Origin: Syngnathus acus
Lineage: Eukaryota; Chordata; Actinopteri; Syngnathiformes; Syngnathidae
NCBI RefSeq assembly: GCF_901709675.1
Contig: NC_051094.1
Coordinates: 1,774,501 to 1,838,500 of the forward strand
Direction: 5' to 3'
DNA: 64,000 nt
The notes beneath the pieces are model-generated. The model ran no database searches. It was not told the origin of the DNA and saw only the letters and a list, made by a program, of their open reading frames with translations. Of the stretch, positions 33,401-45,387 are shown piece by piece (position 1 is the stretch's first letter; each line of letters opens with the position of its first letter). The translations under genes and the position numbers were made by a program.

Positions 33401-36284
33401 AATGTCAATGAACTCAGTGACTTCAGGGTTGAAGTTGAAACCGTCTTAGTCCTCTTTTGCTATTCCGCTTACATCTGCTTTGTCATATTCAGCGCTTGCC
33501 TGAACTCTGATCCCTCGGCATCATTGCGCGACCTCAATTTGCGTGCGCTCACGGATTTGTTTGTATATACGTTTCAGTGGCATTCTTTTTTTGTTTCATT
33601 TGAAAAGTGATTGACAGCAAAGAAAAAAAACGGCCCCTCAATCACTTTTGGCTGCTTGCAATTCCCAACTTTGTCTCTGAGCTGATCTATATCCTCCATT
33701 ACTTGTGGCAAGCCTTTGTTTAAATTCTTTTTCCCCTTCCGTAGGCCGTTTTAGTTATGTACTTGCGGTAAAACATATTTAATTTTTTAAGCCCTGAAAG
33801 CTGAGAGTGAAAGGAGATGAACTGTTTTATGTGCCATTTTAAGGCTTTATGTGGTGTGAAATACGATGAGGGTTGTAAAAGAGTCAAAAGGAAGGTAGAG
33901 AGAGGGAGTATCGTACAGATCGAGCCACGGAGAAGCTAAATACGCTCCAAATTTGCTGGAATTACAGAAACAAATAATAATCACGTCTATTTTTGACATT
34001 AAAATAGTAGTAATAATAATATTCACTAATTTCAAACTTTAATATTTGTTGAACTAACAAAACTGAACTTTAATTATAACTTAAAAGAACAACCAGAAAT
34101 GTAATTTGTTACAAGTAAATTAAAAATGTATTAGGTTTAATAAAGGTAAACCTGCTGTTGCGTCTGTGGCCTCTTCGGGGTAGAAATAGAGGTACACGTA
34201 CTCATTTTTCACAGGTTAGGAAGAATATATGCCTGTGAGTATTGTTAAACCTTGTCAGCATGTGTTTGCTTTCTAACGCTAGTTTTTTCTAGCCGCTCAA
34301 TAGGGTTTTGCATTCATTGCTAGCATTAAGCTCACAGTGTCAATGTGTCCACTTGTTTATGTTGGGTGTTTAATTGTGCAATAACTAGGGTGTCATGAAT
34401 GCACATCCAGAGAAGGCAAAGGAACACGTCCGGAGCTTGCAGTACCTGTGAAGAACATGGTTGGAGAACGTATTGGATACACCAACTCCGGAACTTATGT
34501 CCCTCCCTTCCCAATTCCCCATGCGATACCACTTGTGTTCTGACCTCCTCGCCACTCGCTACCTTCCCTCCTTAAGTGTCGCTTTGCGTCCAGTGTCTTG
34601 ATGCGTCTAGTTGCGGCCAGTTTGTTTGGTCTGGTTTCTGTCAAACACTAGGGGGCACTGCCTGTCCTTTGCTACCCGTCTCCTCTCCGGCATCCAAAAC
34701 TAGTCTGTTTGTAAAAATGTGTGTCTTGCGTGTTGTTCGAAAAAAACTGTCCTCCAGTCTGTAATGGATGACACGGACTTGCTTTCAGACAGGCAGCCAG
34801 CACGTCTCCGGTGGCCACCGGGGCCTGCGCTCTGCTCCGCACCCGTCTGCGAGCCCCCCCCCTCTCCCTTCCTCCCGCCTTCGCAGCCGCCATTTCTGCT
34901 AGCTGAACGCAGGTCCGCAGGCTAATGAAAAGGGCTGGAGAGGAGCGACAAGTCGTCTTCCAGACACTTGCGCTCACCCCTAACCCGCAGAGACCGACTG
35001 ACTCTCTGTGACAGCCAAGTAGCCCCTCCTCGTCTCGCTGCCCAGGTTGGCCCTCGGTCCCTTGGGTCACGCGGCAGTGTCTGGCTTGCCCGCTTGACGC
35101 CAAACACTGTTCACCGAGCATGACGTTAAACAAAGGTAGGAAGGAGCGAGTGGACGGGAGCGACTGCATTGTTTAGTCAAAAAAAAAAAAAGACTGATAT
35201 AGAACTTGACACTTTGGGGATTTGCAAAGTAAGCATCCTTCCCTCTTCTAGTGCTTTTATACAACTTTTGTGACTCTGCACGCGTGCGCCGTTTCCTCAT
35301 GGCCACTGCATAATGTGATTCTCCCCTATTATTATTATTTTTTTTTTATTCTTGGTGAGCAGACAGATGATGTGGGGTGTTTTGATAGTGCTAATTGGCA
35401 GCTCCCATCCAGGCAGCGTGCGGATGGGGTTGGACGACTTGAAGTGGCGCTTTTGTTTTGAGGTGTCAAAGCCAACACAGAACAAAGACGACTGGAGAAA
35501 TGTGCCATCGGCGTCGTGCGCACACATTCGCACTAACGCGCATCCATACATATACAAATAAATACATTTATGCGGTATATATGTATGCATTCACATTTGA
35601 TCATATGCACACAAAATATCACGTTGCCGGGAATCGTCCATGGCTCACACACACACATGCTCACTCGCACTTAGACAAACAATGATAAAATGACAAGATA
35701 ATCACCGCATTCCTTCTGCCTAAATGCATTTGTGTGAGATAAACTAATAAATATACTGTTTTCCTTTCAAATGTCCTCCATCGGAAGCTGGAATTACCAT
35801 ACGCCGACAAAGACCTGACAGAGGTGTAATAGTTAAAAAGGTAATTTGACTACAAGTTAGAGTTTGGGTGAGGAAAGGGGTCAGCGTGCTTTCCTCCAAC
35901 AGCCCCCCCCCTCCTCCCCTGATGCGCCTCCCTCGCTTTAATGGTTTATTCACGCTTTTCGAGGACTTTTTGCATGATTGACTGACAAGGTCTTTTTCAG
36001 AAATAGCATCTTCAGTAATGAGAAATAATTGACTCCCTAATCAAAAAGGGGGTTGATGGAATCCACAAACCTAGCTGTAATCTTCTGTGGCATTTCCAGC
36101 AGAAATGACAGTCCTCATAGCTTCAGGCGCTATACCACTTTGATTTAATTGCTTTTTTTTAAGATTAATAATATACTTTATAGTGAAATATGTATGGCAG
36201 TAGATACTGTGTATGAGTGTCCCTCGCACTACTCTCAAGCAACTTTACTACTCACAAGCAATTTTTAAATCAGCAATACACACA

Positions 36285-36370
36285 CAAATTGTATATATAT
36301 ATATTTATTTATTTATTTATTTATATCAACAGAAATGGTAAAATAAAATTATAAAATAAAATAAAATTAT
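36285..36370. repeat. (TA)n/(TTTA)n tract
   Basis: TATATATATATATTTATTTATTTATT is followed by AAAATAAAATTATAAAAT. Simple AT repeat. Confidence 0.85.
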
Positions 36371-37107
36371 TATTTTTAGATTTAGTATTATTGCAATGTA
36401 AACCAACGCAGAAAGTTTGTTTGTCAATTTTGTTTAAGTGGTTTCTGATTTGGGTGTTTTATAGCTCAACAGGAAAAAAAAGTTACATAATTAAAATCAA
36501 ATCCACATATTATTTTTGTCCCCTTTGGGTTTCACTTGACAAATTCATTTTGAATACTTAACAGCATCCAAGTAATTTGCTTCATTTTATCTTTGAATCA
36601 TTCATCCGATTGTTTATAAAAGTAAATGCCTTTAGAACTGCAAAGTGTTTGCTTGATATGGCAAATTACCTTGGTAGCCTCTCAGTCGCTCCAATTTGTA
36701 ACATGTCTTCAAGTCTCTTTCTTCCAGAAAGGCTGTTTAAAATCATGGCTAGTGGCAATGAAAAGTTAATTTCAGATGGTTATATATTTCCATTAATTTC
36801 CTTCAGCCTCCTGTATTTTTGCCTCTCTTATGTCCTTGTTCCCTTGAGTACATGTGGATGACACAACCTGTTTCTTTAATAATGTCTTCTCCCCCCTGTG
36901 GCACAGTGGAAAGCAAATATTAAGGACCATTAAAAAAAAAAAACATAAGAGCAAGGAAGAACTTTTTTCCTCACTTTTACCCCGTAACTTTCTTCCATCC
37001 TGTTTTCCATCTTTGGCATGGTAGCTCCTCATTCAGGGACGGTTGGAGTGGCTCTAGAAGTTAATCCTTCTCAGATCCTCCTCCTGCAGCCTTGATGACC
37101 CCTCTCA

Positions 37108-37134
37108 CACACACGCACACACACACACACACAC
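37108..37134. repeat. (CA)n microsatellite
   Basis: Thirteen or so CA units, interrupted once by CG. A matching (GT)n of ten units lies at 37470-37490. Confidence 0.85.
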
Positions 37135-37748
37135 GTCTAAACCTGTTTTGCCGTTAATGTGTGGCGCAGCAGGCACCTTCACATTTGTTATTTTCTCATT
37201 TGCTTCTTCCTCCCTCTTCATTCACAGCCAAGGTGAAAATTTGTCTAACTCGAGATGTTGCTACCATTATTTTATCCGTTACACCTTTTTTTTACAATAG
37301 CTACTAATGAACTCAACTTTTACGTGCTCACAATCTCTCAAATAGTTACTAAGGATGTGAGTGAAACTTTTGCAAATATTCTCACAGCGCATCGCACTTG
37401 AGAAATGCCGAGCTGCATGCCAACTCTGGGTAGTTAGTGAAGAAAATCAGTGTGTTACTGTCTTGGATGTGTGTGTGTGTGTGTGTGTGTATGCTGGATA
37501 TGGACAGCAACACCCAGACTGTAACACACATTGTTGCTGCTTTGGTGGAGTGTGAAAAAAACCACTGATTTCTTAAGTGGCAATTGCATCATCCTTGCCA
37601 TTGGAAAAGCAGCGGAGAGTAAACATCTGTGTATGTGTGTGTGCGTAATTCTAAGCACCCAAGACTACCAGGGGCCCTAGAAAACAGTTTTCAAATTGAC
37701 CGAGGATGCCCCGCTTGAACAGGCTTGTGGTTTGATAACAATTGACGA

Positions 37749-37965
37749 CACTGTAAAAAAAAATGATGGCAGCAGTTAGCGCAACAAAGCAAACAAATTG
37801 TTTTCTCTGAAACAAGTTGTTGTTACTTTTTTTAAGTTGGACGAATGCAAGGAAGCCAATTTTCACATTGGCAAAACTAAAACAATATTTTGTTGAATTG
37901 CCCAACTTAAAATGTTATCAGTTTGTTGCCTTGCAATTTTGAGTTCACTCAACTTGAGCCACATA
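37749..37965 (+). mobile_element. CACTGTAAAA-type MITE, right end lost
   Basis: It begins CACTGTAAAAAAAAATGATG and contains CAACTTAAAATGTTATC and TTTTGAGTTCACTCAACTTG. I know these words from an abundant fish MITE. The expected inverted end (TTTTTACAGTG) is not found on the right. An oppositely oriented fragment is at 18506-18594. Confidence 0.5.
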
Positions 37966-38799
37966 TTAGGTAAGCGTTTTCAATTAAAGTAGCGGAAGAC
38001 ATTGGCTTTGTTAACAAAGCCAACAACAGACTAGAACACTGCACACACAGCACTGTTGCCTAGTTGTGCCATATTTACAATGCTGTATTATGTCGAGGTT
38101 TTTGTGGGGAACAACAACAAAAATTACAGTCATTCATCACCCCGCTAAACAGGACCATTCATAAAGTCTGATATCTGGAGCACACTTATTCCCGCTTTAT
38201 AAATTTGAATAAAAAGTGTCTTATAGTTGTGTATATGTGAAAAAACATGATAAAGCATGTTGATACAGTTATTTATTATATTTGTTCACATTTATTTTTT
38301 TATTTTTTCATTTATTGATGCTTTGTCCCACTAAAACAAAGTGCCGTAAAATCACAATTTCTAAAATTTTGTCCACGGTAGTCCACTCTGACAAATTTAG
38401 TCTCAGGCTTTCTTTTTTTTTTTTTTTTAAATCGTGAAATCACTTAATTGCCTGTGTCCTTTTATCGTTTCCTCTGCGGTTCTAGCATCACTTTCCTCCA
38501 GTAACTTTTTCAGATTTTGTGAACATCTGCGTGTGCTTTTGTTGGTCCGTCGTCAGCTGTCTCCTCTTTTGCCAGAGTTCAGAGAGGCCTCACTTTCACC
38601 CTAAGTTAGCGCACAGAGGTCTCGGCTCCTTCCTCGACACACCCCTTATTAGGCCCGCTCCATTTCTACCTCTTTCCCTCCCTCCCTCCCTATTCCTCTT
38701 GTCAGCATGGTTCCCCCTCGCCACCCATCCGAAACTGTTAAAACAGGGTCATCGCCTTGCGTCCACTTGTAGGCCGTCCCTTTAACCTGCTCTCAAATA

Positions 38800-39250
38800 C
38801 TTTGGGCTATTATTATAGCTTATAAATCATTAAGAAACTTTAATTATACGGAATTTTCATGGTGGAAATGTGCAAGCTGACACATGGGAAGGAGAATTTA
38901 ATGGGCCAGCAAGTCCCAGCACCGTGAGGGAAAATATTGAGGTTAGCTTTCTATTTTACAGCATTGCCGTAGGCTTGGGAAGAGGAGAAGGAGAAAGGGA
39001 GAGGAAGATGAGGCCCATCTGATGGTTTCCAATGCACAAAAGCAAATTTAATGTGGCCTGTTGATTGGGGAATGATGAGACGCTGGCTGCTGTACATCGC
39101 ACTGATTTTCTTAAGTCCGATTTATTCCAATTAACGCAGGACGCTAATTAAAAGCAGCATTGCTAATCTACTTTTTTTTAAGGGAGGCTGTCTAATTAGA
39201 AATGTCCATTTGGCAAATTTCACTAATTATTGTCATTCAACAATATATGA
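38800..39250. promoter_or_regulatory. Strong conserved-non-coding-like block
   Basis: Two dense segments. The first has TAAATCATTAAGAAACTTTA and GGAATTTTCATGGTGG. The second has GATTTATTCCAATTAACGC, GACGCTAATTAAAAGC, GGCTGTCTAATTAGAAATG and TTCACTAATTATTGTC. Multiple TAAT cores occur in otherwise complex sequence. To my eye this is the most enhancer-like sequence of the long intron. It has no open frame. Confidence 0.4.
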
Positions 39251-40794
39251 TGCTCTTAATTTTATTCAACTGTCTCCTCTGTTAACTGTGTCAATATCAA
39301 TTCAATGTGACTTTTTAGGAGTCTTTTGTTGTGCGAGGTTTATAAGATGTTGCTCTGCTTTCAGTTCTTAGAAATTATTTGAAATATGTTGTGGTAACCA
39401 TCACAATCCTACTTTTGATGCAAGTAAACTTTTCTAGATATTTTGTTTGCGTTGGTTCAGAAGCTACCCTTGTTTCTTCTTTAGGTTTTCATAATAATCT
39501 TAATAATATAGTAGCAATTATCTAATATATAATATCAGACTATATTTATTATTATTTAATTGTTAATGTTAGGTTCAGCAACAGGTGATATAAATATATT
39601 AGAAAAAAAGTCAAGCCATTTTTTTTAATCAGCATCAGAAATATGTCCTTATTTTTATACTGGATCTCATTCGATATTATTGTGCCCACAAATATAGAAA
39701 CAAAGATTTCCCAGTATGTTGAAAATAATTGTGATGATGTCGACGAATCACTCGGCACTATCCGTGTGGACGTAATGCAGGAAGAAAAAAAAACAAAAAA
39801 CATTGCACGTACCATTATGCATGACCCAATGCTCTAGCACATAAAAATTCTCACTCAAATTAATCATCAAGAAACTAAATCCATTTTCTTGAGTGTACAG
39901 CAATTGCTCTCCGCCGGGCTGTTATTGTTTATGAGCACTCATTACCCACAACCCCATTTTTGCCCCCCCCCCCCCTTTGCCTTTTCTCTCCCCCTCCCTC
40001 CCCTTCCCCATCTTCCTCTTGTTTCCATACGGGCACAAGCGAGGCGCAGCGCCCGCAGCCGGTAGGTTTCCTGGCACGCTGCTTCTCATCCTCTGCCTTT
40101 TGTTTCCACCAGTGGACAACCATTCTTCACTTGTGCTGTGTCAGTAAATATTTATTGCCCTTCCTTTTCCTTTCCACTCCCACTCAAGTGTGTGCGTTTA
40201 CACGCATGTTGAACATACTCAGTCGTGAGCCGCCACCTCCCACTGCCCTCCTCGACTTTGACAATGTCACTCAGCTAATTCCCCACCTCGCCCCTATCAG
40301 TCCAGGTTCACTTCCTCACACTCTCCCTCATGGTCCCTCCATGGTGCATGTGCCGATAAGCGGTGAAAGGAAAGCCAGGAGGAAGTTGTTGCCGGTCCCT
40401 CCTGCACTTTCCCTCCCTTTTACAGCCACTGCCAGAGTTCACGCCAGCAACTCAATGCATGTGACCTTAGTGCAGCCCCTCGACACACGCACACAAACAC
40501 GCTCGGCGGAGCTCCCGAGGGCCCCCGTGGCATCGTGCTGCAGAGGGTTTCCTTCCTGCGGTTAAGACAAAGGAAGCTGAGGACTGACAGGGGACCTGGC
40601 TTTGCAGCATCAAAGCCACAGGAAGCGCTGGTGTTGTCTCTTCCCGTGGAGGGTGTTGGAGCACGGGGAGTGGGGGGGGCTGTGTTTTCACAGCCAGAGA
40701 TGAGTGTGTTTACGTGTGTAAGTGGATGACACTCGCTTCGTCGGCGTGCTTGAGTACACCGCACCCGCAACACTGCCCACCTCCCTGTGACCTC

Positions 40795-40910
40795 ACGTCA
40801 AAAGTCGTAATTCATCACGAATGAAGCGGCCCAGTAGTGGAGGGCCCAGTCAACTTTGGCCCATGTTCATGAAAGGCTTAATGTGCCAAATGGCCCCAAT
40901 AAATGGAAAT
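40795..40910. promoter_or_regulatory. Conserved-non-coding-like block
   Basis: Non-repetitive: GTCGTAATTCATCACGAATG, then AGTCAACTTTGGCCCATG and GGCTTAATGTGCCAAATGG. It is immediately followed by a MITE relic. Function is inferred from composition only. Confidence 0.25.
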
Positions 40911-40932
40911 GACCAAATGTAGACCTGTTCAT

Positions 40933-40959
40933 CAGCCTTATAGTTGGAAAAATACGGTA
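40933..40959. mobile_element. Right-end relic of the TA-target MITE
   Basis: CAGCCTTATAGTTGGAAAA plus ATACGGTA matches the right terminal repeat of the element at 43659-44069, with a few substitutions and one extra A. No left end was found nearby. Confidence 0.55.
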
Positions 40960-41984
40960 ACTGTATAATGAATTTAATTCTCCAAATGTTGATGGTCTAG
41001 CTGTGTTTTTTTTTAAACTAGCTCAAAACTAAAGTTTATCAATTAAAAGTGTGACATGGGATTCATTGCCACTGCTGGTCACACTCAAATAGTTGAACTT
41101 TGTCCCATTCCCCGCAAAATTCTCGAGAACACATTGCAACGTCACCATTTCCAGGAGTCTGTTATCTTCTATTGATTTATGATGACAACATCTTTAGCAT
41201 CAGTCATCGTGCTTGATGTTTATTTTTCCAGCTTGTGCCACTTATTGTATCTTTGTAGAGTTTGCGGTGCTTTCCAGTAAGTGTGTGTGTTCTCTTGTTT
41301 CATTTTTTTGGTGTTAAGATTTATGGGAATGTGTTGTCTAAATTCCGGTGTTTGTTTGTGTGGTGTGTGTTTGCTCTCGCCGCTCGCCTGGTACTCTCCG
41401 GCGGCAACGGGACAGTTAATCAATCAAATATTTAAGCAGTGCTCCAGCGCTCAGTGGGTAGTCTGACATTATCTGTGTGCAGTCCGGGCACGTTTTGAGT
41501 TGAGCCGAGTGGATGGTTATGAAGCTCTTCCCTTTCCTATCTTCACGCTCTGGACTCTTCTTCCCTTCTGTCACTTGTTTACCGCTTGTTATTTTTCTGC
41601 TTTCTGTTTGCACTTGCGCTCTGTTTATAATTGTGGCTTTTCACATTGGTTTTCTGACAGTAAACGAGCTCCCATCTTGATGTCTTTGCCGGCTTCCTTC
41701 TTTTCTACCCGTCTGCGTTCTTTCTAGGGATGAGTCTGCCTATCTCCCCAAGGGGATCTCCATTGTGAATTACCACTATTTTTTTTCCACCCCTGTCTAA
41801 TTATCGAGTGGCTCTCACTGCCTTTGACACATAATTATCAAAGGCCTAAATAATTCTTATAATAAAAAAAAGTCTTTTAGTGTTACGGGTATTTGGATGT
41901 AGCGTCAGAGAAAGATGGGAAAAAAACGTTAAATGTATTTTTGTTGAAAAAGATTAGCTTTGTAAATGGCTAAACAATGCCATG

Positions 41985-41997
41985 TGGTCAAAGGTCA
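41985..41997 (+). promoter_or_regulatory. Near-perfect DR1 element (TGGTCAAAGGTCA)
   Basis: TGGTCA-A-AGGTCA, one mismatch from the canonical DR1. It lies directly left of a GT microsatellite (42005-42040). A further GGGTCAAAG occurs at about 42120. Possible NR2F/RXR/HNF4 site. Confidence 0.4.
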
Positions 41998-42004
41998 GAC
42001 AAAC

Positions 42005-42042
42005 GTGTGTGTGCGTGTGTGTGTGTGCATGTGTGTGTGTGT
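42005..42042. repeat. (GT)n microsatellite
   Basis: GTGTGTGTGCG, GTGTGTGTGTGCAT and GTGTGTGTGTG units. Confidence 0.85.
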
Positions 42043-43656
42043 GCATCGTTTTCTTGCTGGAGTTGGCTATTTCATAGAATCCGTGAAAAGCTGGATTTAG
42101 CAGAATTTTGCCAACCAGGGGGTCAAAGATCTGTGATGTTTCAGTCTCTATAGCAACCGGGCTCACTTCAGAGATCTCAGAAAAAGAACTGTTTTTTACG
42201 GGGGAGCAGCAGAGGGAAAGAGGATTTTATAGTTCATCCAGAGTTTGAGTGGATACGGGGCGGGGCTGATGTTGAGTCATGGTCATCAGGTGACTCAGCT
42301 GTGTTTTGCAATTGCACTTAAATTGGTGTCACAATGAGGGGAGCAACCCGACAAAAATACTTACTCATACTTTGTGCCACGCTGAAACATTAAGTAGTCG
42401 ATCAGAGCTGTTCATGATTCGATCTATCAGTTTTGGCTCAGACCCACCACGGCCAACCCCCACCTGAACTTTCCTCTGCATATCCAGCTGCTTCCACATT
42501 ACAGGGGAAAAAAAAAAAAAGCCAGCAGAGAAATCCCTCAACATCTGCATGTTGGTTTTAGCTCAACAAGTTCTATCCACATGTTTCTGTTCCATTTGCC
42601 CGTTCGATACGAGACACGACAGCTGCTGTGTTTGCTTGTGTGTTTGCAGAGTGGATCGGCATGTCCAACATTGCGGATAACTTGCAGGCCACTTGCAAGA
42701 ATGTGGCAGCATTGTTACCTCCGCCAAGGAGATCTTGTTTATTGTTTACTTTGTCGGTAGGATTATTTGAAATACCTTAATCGGGTCCCGCGGAACTTTG
42801 TTGAGAGTTGAGAGCGTGAATCATGAATCTTAATGACAAATTTATATTTGTCATCTAACACAAGCAATCAAGTCATCTGCATTACAATAAACAATATCAG
42901 ATTTATTATGAATACAGTAAATGTTTTTGCCCTCACGCTTCAATGTATTCATTTTAAATTGGTTATTCTCTACAACTTCACGTGTTTAGATCTTCTTTAT
43001 GATGCGCTGAATGTAGCTGAGCCAAATTACGGTTTGAGTGTGCACCATTGTAGTTGAAAGCCAGAGATGGTTGTTTCTTACCAACCACAGTTCTCATTGT
43101 GGCTTGAAGAGCGAAAAACTCTTCCAGCAATTTACTGCCACATTGCTTTGAGAGCCTATTTGTCAACCTATTAACTCAAATGTTCCAACAGCCTACCATA
43201 TGTGTGCAATGAGAGCTGTCAGAGGGGCTGATTGATCGAGCCTGAGCTGAGCTGGAGGCTGGAGTTATTCAAGAAGCCGTGTTTTGGGGGAGCGCCACGT
43301 GTATTTTTCTTGCTAATTTTAGCAAAGCGACGACATGGCTTAAGTGTCTTTGAATTGGGATGGATCTCTAAATGGGGAATCCTGGTGAAACGTGAGAGCG
43401 TATCCCGTTTAGAGAGGAGAAGCAACAATGTGGTCTATTGTTGTATTTCAAAGCAATTACATTTTGCAAAGAAGATTGTTTTTTACTGCCTTGTTGTGAC
43501 TAAGAACACAATATGAGGCAGCCTGTCTTCACATGATTAATCTTGCCTTGTCCAGATCTGAAAGTCAGGTATTTAACTACATCATCTCAGTAATTCTATT
43601 TTTTTTTTGTCACACCATAAAATGGATGTGTAGTTGGGTTTATAGTTAGCTACAAC

Positions 43657-44071
43657 TACCGTATTTTCCGGACTATAAGGCGCACCGGACTATAAGGCGC
43701 ACCTTCAATGAATGGCCCATTTTAAAACTTTGTCCTTATATAAGGCGCACCGGACTATAAGGCGCACCATTAATGCATCATGTCAGATTTTTAATCCAAA
43801 TCAAATCATTCTCCATTTTATCTTTTTTATTTCACCTTCAGACGCAACAAATTACTTTATAATCACAAAATAATGATCCATAGTCTTTTTGATTCATGAT
43901 TCATAGTCTCAGCGGGCCACTTATGACTGATTTCATGACACAATGCTTCGGGCCAGTTTAAATTTAGGAATTTGGTCCATATATAAGGCGCACCGGACTA
44001 TAAAGCGCACTGTCGGCTTTTGAGAAAATTTTAGGTTTTTAGGTGCGCCTTATAGTCCGGAAAATACGGTA
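43657..44071. mobile_element. MITE with long inverted repeats and TA target
   Basis: The element is 43659-44069 (411 bp), bounded by TA on both sides. The left end, CCGTATTTTCCGGACTATAA followed by GGCGCACC, is matched exactly in inverse by the right end at 44042-44069. The TA duplication suggests a Tc1/mariner-like or similar transposase. A 17-bp word, CGGACTATAAGGCGCAC, recurs several times inside both ends as subterminal repeats. No coding sequence. The termini agree perfectly, so this copy is much younger than the relics at 8744 and 40933. Confidence 0.9.
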
Positions 44072-45270
44072 ATTAACTCAAAATTAACCTTGATTTTCCT
44101 ACTAGTGTAGTCTCAGGTCAATTTATGTCACCACTGACCAATGTTAATCAATGCTTTTAATCTACAATGGCTGTTGGTAGTTTGTCTTTTGTTTATAGAG
44201 ACCAATTCCCAAAGCCATACTGATTTTTGTTAGGCGACTAAAATAACTGCACATAAAGACTCATCCATCAACCGGAACAATGAAAATAAGTTTGGACTAA
44301 TAAATCCTTTGATGGATTTTACAAGTATAGTTTTCCTGGCCTCTGCTTATGGCCCACTTTGACACGGGGACTCGTCTGTCTAGCTCGGGCCAGAAAACAG
44401 GACCTTGGCTGACGCTTCAAGTTTGAAAGGGTTGACTTTGCTAGTCCCACAGGCCCTGTTATGCCAATGGAAAGTTCTTCAACCATGCATGGATGGGAAT
44501 GCGCTGCAGATGATTTGGTGTGTGCATGACTGTAAGAGTTTGTGTAATGGAACAGACATGAGCATAGATATTGTCTTTTGTGGTATGGTGAATATTGTCC
44601 AGTATCTCATAACAAAATATGGAGGCTTATATTATATTATATTATATTATATTTTGGCATGTAAAAATTTGCCAGCCATAAATCAAATGTAATTCCGTCC
44701 TAACTCGCCTTACTAAATGTACAGAGCAAGAGATTGTTAACCTATTGTTGTAAGCCCTGTTCTCTTTTCTTCACTATTTTATCTTAATGTGAAGCGCATT
44801 GAAAAGGCTCACTCCCAAGGTCTGGCTCCAGTACTCCTTGGGGTGGCTCCAACGGTGTGGGAAGTCTATTGTCATACGGTAACAAGTCCTTTGTGTGACA
44901 TTTTCCTTGGCGTTGACATTCAGAGGGGAATAGCAAGATGGTCCTGCAGACGCCACTTTCTGTGACATGTGAAGGGAAAAGGTATTAAGAATGGGAGCCA
45001 AGGTATTTGAACGTGCACAAGGAAGGACATTTGCACAGTACGTGACAAGGACACGCTATAGTGGAGAGGCTCTTTCATATTTCACTATAGTATTATGCTA
45101 TAACCACAGGTAGCATAATAATCATTTGTATCCACCGTTGTCAAAAGAAGTAGCATGGTTGCTAAAATCAAACGGAACTTATCCGTCATATATTGGCTTT
45201 GTCGATGCGTCATTTGGCAAGCGGTAAACATACTAACTGCACTTTTTTTTTTTTTTGCTCTTCATCGTAG

Positions 45271-45387
45271 ATGAATCACAGGGAAGCCGAGGTAAGGAAC
45301 AAAGTGTGTGCTGTGGCTCTGACGGATTCGGCTCACAGCATGTGGCTGCAGGAGACCAGTAAAAGCACACAGGACTGGATGCAGCAG
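45271..45387 (+). CDS. fam172a: fam172a (ARB2A) internal exon
   Basis: This 39-codon exon is phase 0 at both ends, acceptor TCATCGTAG and donor CAG|GTAAAA. Its translation starts MNHREAEVRNKVCAVALTDS, then AHSMWLQETS and KSTQDWMQQ. It follows the HSYGG exon in vertebrate FAM172A and carries the next core strand (CAVALTDS), whose acidic residue sits where alpha/beta hydrolases often keep the triad acid. The ATG is an internal methionine, not a start. An unusual feature is a near-consensus donor, GAG|GTAAGG, inside the exon at 45291/45292; using it would give a 21-nt exon and remove 32 codons without changing the frame. Confidence 0.94.

Larger units (their letters stand above)
25673..45270 (+). 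other. fam172a: fam172a intron (19.6 kb)
   Basis: The longest intron of the window, donor GTCAGT and acceptor TTCATCGTAG after a T14 tract. No other exon was recognised on either strand. It holds transposon copies, short tandem and palindromic sequences, and several conserved-looking blocks. The parts not listed separately (for example 27100-28100, 28700-29750, 31000-32000, 33200-36200) are ordinary AT-rich non-coding DNA to my eye. Confidence 0.85.

Noticed and set aside
39960-40565. 201-codon plus-strand frame
   Set aside because: It starts in a C-tract giving Pro/Ser runs and has no recognisable domain. Open by composition.
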